This document shows, piece by piece, positions 1 through 8,187 of a stretch of 64,000 nt of DNA. The DNA is from Niabella agricola (lineage in GTDB: Bacteria; Bacteroidota; Bacteroidia; Chitinophagales; Chitinophagaceae), in contig NZ_JAJHIZ010000003.1 in NCBI RefSeq assembly GCF_021538615.1, forward strand, positions 2,232,001-2,296,000, read 5' to 3'. Made by a program: the position numbers and the translations under genes. Position 1 is the stretch's first letter, and every line of letters begins with the position of its first letter. Below the pieces are notes generated by a model, which was not told the origin of the DNA, searched no databases, and saw only the letters and a list, made by a program, of their open reading frames with translations.

Positions 1-1146
1 ATCGGCAACTCCACCCTGCGGAGCGTATTTTTCCTGGCCCCGGTTTTCTATGCTACCCTGCTGGGCTTTGTATACAAAAGCGGAAAGGTGGAAAATACCC
101 CTGTCATTGTAATTGACCGGGATAATACCCCGCTATCGGCACAGCTTACAGAAATGCTGGGCGATAATAAAAGCATTAAAGTGCTCCGTTTCTTGCAGGA
201 ACCCGGCAATATAAAGGATGAAGTCATTAAACACGATGCCGCTGCGGTAGTGATGATCCCGCCAAAATTTGAGGCGGCCATGCTTCAGAAAAAATATCCC
301 GAAATCAACGTTTATATCAATACGGGCAACATGATGACCGCCAACTTCGCAACCAAGGCCCTGCAGCTGACCATCGGTACCTTTTCCGCCGGCGCCGCGA
401 TGAAAGGGCTGCAAAAAATGGGTATGAACCCGGGCCGGGCGGCAACACAATATGAGCCCTTTAAAACCAACTACATCACGCTGTTTAACACCACCAGTAA
501 CTATCTTATTTTTATGTGGCCGGCTATGCTGGCGGTTGTATTGCAACAGGTAATTTTACTGGCCATGGCTGTAAGCTTTGCCGCCGAATTTCAACGGGGT
601 TCTTTTATAAAAGAATATGCAGCTATGCGGCGCCGGGCCTTCCCCACCATGCTCATCAAGGTCATTCCTGTATGGATCTTCTCCATCCTGATCGTTTGCG
701 TGTATTATGTGATGCATATGATCTTCCGGGTTCCTCTTCCGGAAGGTATTTTCAACTTCATGCTGCTCTCGGCGGTCTTTGTAAGCTCGGCTTCCTTCCT
801 CGGGGTATTCATCAGCATCCTTATTCCCGATGCTTTAAAAGCCACCCAAATATTGATGGTATTGGCCTCACCCGCCTTTATCATCAGCGGCTTTACCTGG
901 CCCATGAGCGCTATGCCGGGCTTTGTACAGTTTATCGCAAATATCATCCCCTTAACACCGTTTTTGCAGGCATTTAAAATATTGCTGATCCAGAAAGGAT
1001 CGGCTCCGCTTATTGCGCCGTATATGAACCACCTGTTACTTTTACTGCTCATATATGCCCTTCTCGGCTGGATAGCGTTAAAGATCAAATTGTGGCAATT
1101 ATTTAAAACACCCCGGAAAGAGACTACCGCAACGGATGCTGCCTGA
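1..1146 (+). CDS. ABC-2 type transporter permease, 5'-truncated by the window edge
   Basis: The reading frame is open from base 1, so the true start lies upstream; 381 residues are visible. A hydrophobic segment at about residues 6-25 is followed by an extracytoplasmic domain of about 135 residues and then about five more membrane helices, ending in a basic tail. This is the ABC2_membrane_3 layout (YbhR/YhhJ type) of exporters that work with an ATPase and a HlyD-type adaptor. An internal GTG at 88 would give a 352-residue product but would remove the first helix, so it is unlikely to be the start. Partner genes would lie to the left of the window. The substrate cannot be read from the sequence; drugs or other hydrophobic compounds are usual for the family. 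Confidence 0.85.
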   Translation: MGNSTLRSVFFLAPVFYATLLGFVYKSGKVENTPVIVIDRDNTPLSAQLTEMLGDNKSIKVLRFLQEPGNIKDEVIKHDAAAVVMIPPKFEAAMLQKKYPEINVYINTGNMMTANFATKALQLTIGTFSAGAAMKGLQKMGMNPGRAATQYEPFKTNYITLFNTTSNYLIFMWPAMLAVVLQQVILLAMAVSFAAEFQRGSFIKEYAAMRRRAFPTMLIKVIPVWIFSILIVCVYYVMHMIFRVPLPEGIFNFMLLSAVFVSSASFLGVFISILIPDALKATQILMVLASPAFIISGFTWPMSAMPGFVQFIANIIPLTPFLQAFKILLIQKGSAPLIAPYMNHLLLLLLIYALLGWIALKIKLWQLFKTPRKETTATDAA

Positions 1147-1189
1147 CAACAATGCTACCTGCACCCGCCAAAAAAACCAGCCGCTGATC

Positions 1190-1208
1190 ACCCGTTTTCT
1201 ATACGGGT
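1190..1208 (+). terminator. possible weak terminator hairpin after the ABC permease
   Basis: Six-base arms ACCCGT and ACGGGT enclose a 7-base loop about 45 bases after the permease stop. The following sequence is pyrimidine-rich but has no clean U-tract, so termination is only suggested. Confidence 0.3.
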
Positions 1209-1442
1209 ACCATTTTCATCAGTGCGATTAGCCATCAGGAAGATAAGCGATCACCTAAGTTTTGGACGAAAGAACGGGCATTCTCATTCGCTGTATACAC
1301 AGCAGGTTGCAGAACCGGCCGGGGCTGTATTTTAACTGCCAGAAACTGCACATCATGAACAAGCGGGGAGAGAAACCGCATCACCACAACGGGCCGGGGA
1401 GCAAAGCCGTTTAAAACACCCGGCGTGTAGCCATTGTTTCCG

Positions 1443-1549
1443 TTGTAATATTTTTTTGTGATATTTAAAAATATTACTGATGCTTTATTACAATTTTGTA
1501 ATACTTTTTTTGTGATATTTTTTTTTATTACAAATTTCTTTATCACAAA
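1443..1549. repeat. AT-rich cluster of TTTGTRATA words in direct and inverted copies
   Basis: Two copies of a roughly 24-base unit (TTGTAATA, T-run, TTGTGATATTT) lie at 1443-1466 and 1496-1520 and differ by one inserted C. Inverted forms TATTACAAA and TATCACAAA follow at about 1526-1549. The rest of the 1147-1592 gap shows no convincing gene; the short minus-strand frame across it is low-complexity. The cluster lies between the ends of two convergent genes. Confidence 0.6.
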
Positions 1550-1592
1550 ATACCAGCCCAGTGAATCGATGTAACGAACGCACCCAGACCGT

Positions 1593-2210
1593 TTACCGTA
1601 CCTGTATCGATTGAAGGATATCCTTCGACATGGAGAGGCCCATCGAAGGCATTACCAGTGCGCTCATGACCATACCGATGACTACGTAAACGGCAATCAT
1701 TACCAGCAGGGAAACAATAAAATATGAGAGATGCTTGTCTTCCGGCGTTTTTTTCATTTTGGGTAAGCCCAGGTACAGCAGGTACAGGCCATAAAGACCA
1801 AAAAGCGCACCAATAAAAGCAAGTGCCGGTAACACATTGAGCAAGCCGCCTACCCATGCAGGCGTATAGGCATAGGCCACCAGCTGCACAGACCGGCCCA
1901 TATTCTTTTCGGAGCTAAAACTAGGCGCCAGGGCATCAATTACAAAGGCACTGATAAATACGCCCACGATGCCCATGATTAATACATTTGCAGCCTGGTA
2001 GATTCCCCAGTTAATCCCTTTGACCCGGAAAAAACCGGCATCCATGCCAATAAACGCATAACCAATAAAAGCGGCCACAGCGGCAAGTCCTGCCAGTGGC
2101 AACACGTATCCGGCAATGACTTTTGCATTATCGGGTTGCTCCCCGTTAATAATATCCCATTCTGTTTTGGGAGCAAGGATCATGTTTTTTGCGCGGTTGA
2201 TGACATTCAT
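1593..2210 (-). CDS. Yip1 family integral membrane protein
   Basis: A 205-residue membrane protein. The N-terminus (about residues 1-25) is an amphipathic stretch with a KTEWDII-like motif typical of bacterial Yip1-domain proteins. Five hydrophobic segments follow, at roughly 30-52, 70-92, 110-140, 150-170 and 175-200. The family relates to eukaryotic Yip1 proteins, but the bacterial role is not established. The ATG at 2210 is the only sensible start. It is transcribed toward the ABC permease and has no same-strand partner close by. Confidence 0.8.
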   Translation of the reverse strand: MNVINRAKNMILAPKTEWDIINGEQPDNAKVIAGYVLPLAGLAAVAAFIGYAFIGMDAGFFRVKGINWGIYQAANVLIMGIVGVFISAFVIDALAPSFSSEKNMGRSVQLVAYAYTPAWVGGLLNVLPALAFIGALFGLYGLYLLYLGLPKMKKTPEDKHLSYFIVSLLVMIAVYVVIGMVMSALVMPSMGLSMSKDILQSIQVR

Positions 2211-2408
2211 AATCAGATGTTTTTTAGTTTTTGAAATGGAGGGCTAAAGGTAGACTTCCGTTATCAACGCATTCATCGCTAAATCTGGCGATATGCGCCG
2301 TTGAAGCCGTCCTTGTAAAGATTGCGCCAGGCGGGCCGAAGAGCCACTTAACCTAGTTTAAGTATAAATCTTTTATACGGTTGTAACTTTATATCACAAG
2401 GAGTAAAC

Positions 2409-2783
2409 ATGAACATGAAAACAGAAATTTTAGGTATCCATATCAATGAACAGGCCGCAAGCTTACTGAACGCACGAAAAAACAGTAACCTCGTGCAGGT
2501 GCTTACCGCCGAAGCAGCCGTGGAGCAATTCCAGCGCATCGATTTTGATGTAGTGGTAGCCCCCGAAGCATACCTGAACAAACAGGAGGAGGCCATGCTT
2601 AAAAAGCTGCTTTCCCTGAAGAACCATGACAGTATGTGGATCACCTACGATCCTGGTCATGAAGCAACACTGGCAACAGCGATCTCCGGGTTCTTCGAAG
2701 AACTGGAAACCGCTCCCAGGCATTCGTTCTCGGTAACCGACAATGGGCTCACACCCCCATTGGATATTGAGATCTTAAAATAA
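2409..2783 (+). CDS. conserved hypothetical protein, 124 aa, upstream of pirin
   Basis: A small soluble protein that I do not recognise. The N-terminal part has alternating beta/alpha character (ILGIHIN, LVQVLT, FDVVVAPEAY) resembling a receiver-like or Rossmann-type fold, but no catalytic motif is visible. An AAGGAG-like sequence sits just before the ATG at 2409; a second Met two codons later is possible. Only 16 bases, including another AGAGGAG, separate it from the first pirin gene, so the two are probably co-transcribed. Confidence 0.7.
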   Translation: MNMKTEILGIHINEQAASLLNARKNSNLVQVLTAEAAVEQFQRIDFDVVVAPEAYLNKQEEAMLKKLLSLKNHDSMWITYDPGHEATLATAISGFFEELETAPRHSFSVTDNGLTPPLDIEILK

Positions 2784-2799
2784 AGAGGAGTAACATACA

Positions 2800-3666
2800 A
2801 TGAAAAAAACGATCGGAAAAATAGTCCCCAAACCCGCACAGCCACATATGGTGGGTGACGGGTTCCGGGTATATGGCTTCATTCCGGCTGCGGTCGACCG
2901 CAGGAGCATGAGCCCCTTCCTGGTACTGGATTTTAATCCCGAGTATAATTTTGGTCCGTCTGAAATTCCCCGGGGCGTAGGCGCACACCCGCACAAGGGT
3001 TTTGAAACGGTAACTATTGCCTATAAGGGAAGTGTACAGCATGCCGACAGCAGCGGCGGTGGCGGCATCATTGGTGAAGGCGATGTGCAATGGATGACCG
3101 CCGGAGCCGGCATCCTCCACAAAGAGTTTCATGAGGAGCAGTTTTCAAAAACCGGCGGTCCTTTTGAAATGGTACAGCTTTGGGTGAATCTTCCCGCACG
3201 CGATAAAAATGTGCAGCCACACTACCAGGCTATCGGAAAAGACCGGATGGGTAAATATCAGATCCCCGGCGACGGTGGCATTGTAAATGTGATTGCCGGC
3301 AGCTTTAACAGTGTACAGGGCCCGGCGAGCACCTACACCCCCGTTCACCTTTCGGATATCAAGCTGAAAGCAGGGGGAACGGTAACCACACAGTTCCCGG
3401 AACATTTTAATACTGCCTTACTGGTCATTAAAGGCGCAGTAACCGTAAACGGGCAGCAGGCGGCGGAGCACAGCTTTGTACATTTTAAAAATGAAGGCGA
3501 AGAGATCAGCATTACGGCTTCCGGAGATGCCGTGGCATTACTGCTGAGCGGGGAACCGATCCCCGAGCCAATTGCCGCCTACGGTCCGTTTGTAATGAAT
3601 ACCCAGGCCGAAATTTACGAAGCCATGGAAGACTTCCAGGCCGGTAAGTTTGGTACCCTGGATTAA
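2800..3666 (+). CDS. pirin family protein (first copy)
   Basis: A 288-residue bicupin. The N-terminal cupin carries the pirin metal-site motifs HPHKGFET (about residues 66-73), HADS, and TAGAGILHKE with the later His and Glu ligands. The C-terminal cupin is more divergent. Pirins are iron-binding proteins; some have quercetinase activity and others modulate transcription or metabolism. Which applies here cannot be decided. The gene follows the 124-residue unknown gene closely and ends in a strong terminator, so the two form a unit separate from the second pirin. Confidence 0.9.
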   Translation: MKKTIGKIVPKPAQPHMVGDGFRVYGFIPAAVDRRSMSPFLVLDFNPEYNFGPSEIPRGVGAHPHKGFETVTIAYKGSVQHADSSGGGGIIGEGDVQWMTAGAGILHKEFHEEQFSKTGGPFEMVQLWVNLPARDKNVQPHYQAIGKDRMGKYQIPGDGGIVNVIAGSFNSVQGPASTYTPVHLSDIKLKAGGTVTTQFPEHFNTALLVIKGAVTVNGQQAAEHSFVHFKNEGEEISITASGDAVALLLSGEPIPEPIAAYGPFVMNTQAEIYEAMEDFQAGKFGTLD

Positions 3667-3674
3667 TTTTTAAC

Positions 3675-3709
3675 CCGGTGCGATCGGGAACCCAGATCGC
3701 ACCGGTTTT
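3675..3709 (+). terminator. rho-independent terminator after the first pirin
   Basis: A perfect 11-base-pair stem (CCGGTGCGATC with GATCGCACCGG) and a 9-base loop are followed by TTTT, eight bases after the pirin stop. It separates the two pirin genes transcriptionally. Confidence 0.85.
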
Positions 3710-3735
3710 CATTTACTTTTATAAAAACATTCAGC

Positions 3736-4629
3736 ATGTCAAATATTGGAATGATCATCGAAGAGCGGGCCGCCGACATCGGTAATTTTCTCGTAGGCCG
3801 CCTGCTACCCTTCCGGCAGAAGCGTATGGTAGGGCCCTTTATCTTTATCGATCATATGGGACCGGCCAACCTGAAAGATTATCAGAACCTGGATGTACCG
3901 CCGCATCCGCATATCGGGCTCTCCACACTTACCTATCTTTTTGAAGGGGCCATCATGCATCGCGACAGCATTGGATCGGAAGTGGAAATTACGCCCGGCG
4001 CCTTAAACTGGATGACCGCCGGCAAAGGGGTGGTGCATTCCGAACGAACGCCGGCCCGGCTGCGCACCACCGATAAGCAACTGCATGGATTACAGATATG
4101 GGTAGCATTACCCAAGACACTGGAACAAAGCGAACCTTCTTTTACACACGTAGAAGCTTCCGCCATCCCGTCATGGGAACAGGGCGGCGCAACAATCAAG
4201 CTGATCTCCGGAACCGCATTTGGCAAAACCTCGCCCGTACCGGTGCACAGTCCGCAATATTTTATAAAGATCCAAACGCCCAGGGGCCAGGTATTGAATA
4301 TCGGAAAGGATCTTTATGGAGAAAGCGGTCTCTACATCCTGGAAGGCAGTGTCATCAGTGAAGGCCATACCTATGGCCCCAAACAGATCCTGATTGCTAA
4401 AGACAGCACGCTTTGTTCGTTTGAAACCACCGACCATACCACGGTGTTTATCTTTGGAGGCGAACCCCTCCCAGAGGAACGTTTTATTTACTGGAATTTT
4501 GTAAGCTCCGACAGGGCCGTGATCGAAAAAGCAAAGCAGGACTGGCAGGAGCAACGTTTTCCTCCGGTGCCCGGAGAAACAGATTTTGTGCCGCTACCGG
4601 ATCAATCGGGTCATCTGAAACAAAAATAA
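3736..4629 (+). CDS. pirin family protein (second copy)
   Basis: A 297-residue bicupin, clearly a pirin but only distantly similar to its neighbour. The motif PPHPHIGLSTLTYLF, then MHRDS and TAGKGVVHSE, supply the His/His/His/Glu metal site in the N-terminal cupin. The C-terminal region keeps the FIFGGEPLPEERFIYWNFVSS block typical of the longer pirin subfamily. It begins 27 bases after the terminator of the first pirin, so it probably has its own promoter in that gap. Confidence 0.9.
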   Translation: MSNIGMIIEERAADIGNFLVGRLLPFRQKRMVGPFIFIDHMGPANLKDYQNLDVPPHPHIGLSTLTYLFEGAIMHRDSIGSEVEITPGALNWMTAGKGVVHSERTPARLRTTDKQLHGLQIWVALPKTLEQSEPSFTHVEASAIPSWEQGGATIKLISGTAFGKTSPVPVHSPQYFIKIQTPRGQVLNIGKDLYGESGLYILEGSVISEGHTYGPKQILIAKDSTLCSFETTDHTTVFIFGGEPLPEERFIYWNFVSSDRAVIEKAKQDWQEQRFPPVPGETDFVPLPDQSGHLKQK

Positions 4630-4714
4630 TCGGCGCGGATTGTAAAAGCAGCCGCCTATAAAATACCGGTATCAGCCGGTACCTTTTTAAAACCCACTCA
4701 ATAATCATATAGTT

Positions 4715-5029
4715 ATGAAACCTGAATATACAGCCATCCCACTTGTAAAAAATGATGCTGAAAAGCAATACCAGCTCACCATCGAGGGACATACAGCCTT
4801 TATCCAATTTAATGAAACCCCGCACCATATCAGCCTGGTACATACCGAGGTACCACCGGAGCTGGAGGGCAAAGGAGCGGGGACGGCCATTGTAGAAAAA
4901 ACCCTGGAAGCCATTGCGCAAAGTGGTAAAACACTGGTGCCGCTCTGCCCTTTTGTATTTGCGTATATCAAACGGCATCCCGACTGGAAGCGCATTGTGG
5001 ATCCGGGATTCAAGGGATTTGGGGAGTAA
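4715..5029 (+). CDS. small GNAT-like N-acetyltransferase (YjdJ/Acetyltransf_CG type)
   Basis: A 104-residue single-domain protein. The acetyl-CoA binding stretch ELEGKGAGTAIVEKTLE (about residues 49-65) is followed by LVPLCPFVFAYIKRHPDW, the signature of the short YjdJ/GTLF1-like acetyltransferase family. The substrate is unknown. It starts at the ATG at 4715 and stands alone after the second pirin. Confidence 0.85.
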   Translation: MKPEYTAIPLVKNDAEKQYQLTIEGHTAFIQFNETPHHISLVHTEVPPELEGKGAGTAIVEKTLEAIAQSGKTLVPLCPFVFAYIKRHPDWKRIVDPGFKGFGE

Positions 5030-5087
5030 GCAGTCCGCTATCAGCTTTCAGCAATTAGCCCCTAGATTATAGCTTAAGAAGGCTTGC

Positions 5088-5443
5088 AGATTTCGCGGAT
5101 TTACACGGAAGAACTTGGCACCGATTACAATTTATCTGTGAAAATCCGTGTAATCCGTGAGAAAATTCAAGTATCGCAATACATCTAGGAAATAAATCCC
5201 TGGAACTTTTATCGTTCAGGATTCAAGCTTTGGCAATCAGCCTTTAGGTTGTTGCGTCTCCTGTTCGGAAAGGATCAATCTGTTGCGGATTGGCTTAAAT
5301 AAATAATCTGCATATTCCGGACGGAATCATCCGAAAACTGATCACTGACTGCTGATAGCCAATGTCATGAATCGTCAGCTTTTACCCCAAATGGCTCATT
5401 TTTGCCTGTGAGCATCCGTGTAATCCGTGAGAACAATTGAGTA
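5088..5443. repeat. intergenic TCCGTGTAATCCGTGAG repeats
   Basis: Two direct copies of a roughly 35-base unit containing ATCCGTGTAATCCGTGAGAA occur at 5136-5168 and 5406-5443. An inverted, diverged copy (GCGGATTTACACGGA) lies at about 5093-5107, so the left part can fold on itself. The flanks also carry TATCAGC/GCTGATAGC words at about 5040 and 5348. The 5030-5485 gap between two convergent gene ends holds nothing else I can see. Confidence 0.7.
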
Positions 5444-5485
5444 TATCGGAAGGCTGAAAACGGATAGCGAATTACCGGCTGCCGA

Positions 5486-6826
5486 CTAACCCGGCATTTT
5501 AAACTTGCCCATTCCCGGCATCATACGGCCGAAGGCGCCCATCTTGTTCATGTTCTTCATCATATCCCGCATTTGCTCAAATTGCTTCATAAATGCGTTC
5601 ACTTCGGAAATATCCTTGCCGCTGCCCTGGGCAATCCGTTTACGACGGCTGCCATTGATCAGGTCGGGATTGCTCCGTTCTTCGGGGGTCATTGAATCAA
5701 TCATGGCTTCAATGCCTTTAAAACTTTCATCACTGATGTCCAGGTCCTTGATCTTGGCGCCCACGCCGGGAATCATTCCCAGCAGGTCTTTCATATTCCC
5801 CATCTTCTTGATCTGGTCCAGCTGTGTTTTAAAATCGGCAAAATCAAATTTATTTTTCCGGATCTTACTTTCCAGTTTCTTGGCCTGTTCCTCATCAAAT
5901 TGCTGCTGGGCACGCTCTACCAGCGTGGTAATGTCACCCATACCCAGGATCCGCTGCGCCATCCGCTCGGGGTAGAATACATCCAGCGCATCCATTTTTT
6001 CACCATTGCTTACAAACTTGATGGGTTTGTTTACCGTGTACTTGATCGACAGCGCGGCCCCCCCACGTGTGTCACCATCGAGCTTGGTGAGTACCACACC
6101 GCTGAAATCAAGGCGCTCATTAAAAGCTTTTGCTGTGTTCACCGCATCCTGTCCGGTCATGCTGTCTACCACAAACAGGATTTCCTGCGGGTTAACGGCA
6201 TTTTTGATATTGGAAACCTCCGTCATCATGGCCTCATCAATCGCCAGGCGACCGGCTGTATCGATGATCACCACGTTTTTATTTTTCGACCGGGCGGTTG
6301 CAATAGCATTCTGAGCAATCGACACAGCATCTTTATTTTCCGGTTCTATATGTACTTCCACCCCAATCTGCTCTCCTAGTACCCGCAGCTGCTCCATTGC
6401 CGCCGGGCGGTAAATATCCGCAGCCACCAGCAGGGGTGATAAACCCTTTTTCCCCTTTAAAAAATTAGCCAGCTTACCGCTAAAGGTGGTTTTACCGCTA
6501 CCCTGCAGTCCCGCAATCAAGATAACCGCCGGGTTGCCTTTTGCGTTAAAAACCGCCTCCTCGCCACCCATCAGTTCGGTCAGCTCATCCTTTACAATCT
6601 TTACCATTAACTGGCCGGGACTGATGGCATTCAACACCTTCTCTCCCATGGCCTTATCCTTGATTTTGTCCGTAAACTCCTTGGCAATTTTATAGTTTAC
6701 ATCCGCATCTACCAGTGCGCGGCGGATTTCTTTTACCGTAGCAGCAACGTTCAATTCCGTAATACGTGCCTGACCTTTAAGATTTTTAAAGGCCGATTCT
6801 AATTTATCCTGTAGACTATTAAACAT
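5486..6826 (-). CDS. ffh: signal recognition particle protein Ffh (SRP54)
   Basis: The GTPase that, with SRP RNA, binds signal sequences of nascent membrane proteins and docks with FtsY. The N domain is followed by the G domain with P-loop GLQGSGKTT, DTAGR and TKLDGD. The C-terminal Met-rich M domain contains the SRP-RNA binding region and ends MMPGMGKFKMPG. The frame can be extended by three codons to a TTG at 6835, but the ATG at 6826 gives the usual MFNSLQDKL start and 446 residues. It is a single gene with convergent and divergent neighbours. Confidence 0.97.
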   Translation of the reverse strand: MFNSLQDKLESAFKNLKGQARITELNVAATVKEIRRALVDADVNYKIAKEFTDKIKDKAMGEKVLNAISPGQLMVKIVKDELTELMGGEEAVFNAKGNPAVILIAGLQGSGKTTFSGKLANFLKGKKGLSPLLVAADIYRPAAMEQLRVLGEQIGVEVHIEPENKDAVSIAQNAIATARSKNKNVVIIDTAGRLAIDEAMMTEVSNIKNAVNPQEILFVVDSMTGQDAVNTAKAFNERLDFSGVVLTKLDGDTRGGAALSIKYTVNKPIKFVSNGEKMDALDVFYPERMAQRILGMGDITTLVERAQQQFDEEQAKKLESKIRKNKFDFADFKTQLDQIKKMGNMKDLLGMIPGVGAKIKDLDISDESFKGIEAMIDSMTPEERSNPDLINGSRRKRIAQGSGKDISEVNAFMKQFEQMRDMMKNMNKMGAFGRMMPGMGKFKMPG

Positions 6827-6990
6827 ATTTACCAAAGATTTTTCACTGAAAAAATGCCTGCAAATATACTATTTTAAAAAGCAGTAACCGCTAAAAACCG
6901 CCAGAAAGCACCATCCGCCGGGTTTTTATATGGCCAAAACGGGGTTTATCGGGAAAAAAACGGATCTGACCGTACAAACTCAAAAAAAAT

Positions 6991-7020
6991 TTTGAAAGTA
7001 TGATAATTTTTATATTATTG
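6991..7020 (+). promoter_or_regulatory. candidate Bacteroidota-type promoter of the START-like gene
   Basis: TTTG at 6991-6994, an 18-base spacer and TATTATTG at 7013-7020 approximate the Bacteroidota consensus TTTG-N19-TAnnTTTG, with one mismatch in the -7 element. It lies 34 bases before the ATG at 7054. Confidence 0.45.
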
Positions 7021-7053
7021 TAGCTAATTGAATTAACAAACACACCCCGAGCG

Positions 7054-7431
7054 ATGAGTAAACAGCTATACACCCTGGAGTACCCTGTACGTTGTTCTCC
7101 AACCATTTTGTACGAATTTTTGGCCACTTCCAATGGGTTGGGTGAGTGGTTTGCAGAAAATGTGGATGAGCGCAACGGACGTTTTTATTTTGGCTGGAAT
7201 GGCTCTTATGAAGAAGCTGAGGTGGTAGAACAGGAGGAAGAACGGCTGATCCGTTTCCATTGGGCCGGTTCTCCCAAAAATGAATATTTCGAATTCCGCA
7301 TCGATAAATCAGAGATCACCAATCAAACCATTTTAGTGATTACGGACTTTGCCGAGAAAAGGGATATCAAGGATCAAAGCCAGCTTTGGGATTACCAGGT
7401 TAAGGAATTGTTTCACCGGCTGGGGAATTAA
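7054..7431 (+). CDS. START-like domain protein (SRPBCC fold)
   Basis: A 125-residue protein matching the START-like family widespread in Bacteroidota. It is a helix-grip (SRPBCC) domain with an early helix (ILYEFLATSNGLGEWF), central strands (GRFYFGWNGSYEEAEVVE, RLIRFHW) and a C-terminal amphipathic helix (LWDYQVKELFHRLG). Such domains hold hydrophobic ligands, but no ligand is known for this family. It is divergent from ffh and convergent with the next gene. Confidence 0.85.
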   Translation: MSKQLYTLEYPVRCSPTILYEFLATSNGLGEWFAENVDERNGRFYFGWNGSYEEAEVVEQEEERLIRFHWAGSPKNEYFEFRIDKSEITNQTILVITDFAEKRDIKDQSQLWDYQVKELFHRLGN

Positions 7432-7462
7432 TTCCGGTACAAGTACAGCAACACCGTTTTTT

Positions 7463-8068
7463 TCAAAACAGCAGCTCCAAAAAATTCCGGAAATCCTTTT
7501 GCCAGATTTCCGGCGCCTGCTCCAGTGCTGCAATGGAGGCAAATGAGGCGATCTTGATAAAGGCTTCCTCCTGCAGCCCCATCCATTGCTGCAATGTAGC
7601 ATCCCGGAAAGGCCGGTAGCTGCTTCCCTGTATATCATGTTCCCATTCATCACCGTTCCAGCTTATATAATAAGAGGCATCCCCAAACAAGCCGCGCTGC
7701 TCCATTAACCGGGGCGCCAGCAGCGCGCTCCACTTTCCGGACAAATGCATTGTAGTACTTACCTGCTTTCCCCACCAGAATAAGCTACGGATGGCAAAAA
7801 CACCGTCCTTATCAAAGTTCCGCGGATAATCCAGGATCAGGTAGGGCAACCCTTTATAATTTTCTCCTCTTGAAATTTTTCCTGCATTTGCAAACAGTCC
7901 GGCTGGCAACCGGCCGGCATTTTCTTTAACTATGCCAAGTTGCTGCTGATGCAGTACTTCCAGCGATCTTTTTATTTTATGCAAAACCGCATTCTTTGTT
8001 AAAATGATTTCAGGATCAGCAACAATGGCCCACTCCTCTGGAGAAAGGCTTAATTTTGTTTCTTCCAT
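7463..8068 (-). CDS. conserved hypothetical protein, 201 aa
   Basis: Soluble, with no signal peptide or membrane segment. The sequence is rich in Trp and aromatic residues (SLFWWGKQVSTTMHLSGKW, YYISWNGDEWEHD). I recognise no catalytic motif or named family; it resembles uncharacterised proteins confined to Chitinophagaceae-like genomes. Start is the ATG at 8068, 119 bases from the divergent LptG-like gene. Confidence 0.7.
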   Translation of the reverse strand: MEETKLSLSPEEWAIVADPEIILTKNAVLHKIKRSLEVLHQQQLGIVKENAGRLPAGLFANAGKISRGENYKGLPYLILDYPRNFDKDGVFAIRSLFWWGKQVSTTMHLSGKWSALLAPRLMEQRGLFGDASYYISWNGDEWEHDIQGSSYRPFRDATLQQWMGLQEEAFIKIASFASIAALEQAPEIWQKDFRNFLELLF

Positions 8069-8187
8069 TATGTATACGTTATTTGCAAATTAAATGAATT
8101 GTGGTTGAAACGGCAATAGCACATGGCCCCCGGACAATGTACTATTGACAAATGAACTATGAACCATAAAATAGAAACCGGAAACGT

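Noticed and set aside
1235..1546. 103-codon minus-strand frame
   Set aside because: Its N-terminal half is Lys/Asn/Ile low-complexity from the AT-rich repeat patch, and no domain or start signal is visible.
6810..6823. GTAGACTATTAAA half-site resembling the sulfur operator
   Set aside because: It lies in the ffh coding start and lacks the CTAC half at the required distance.
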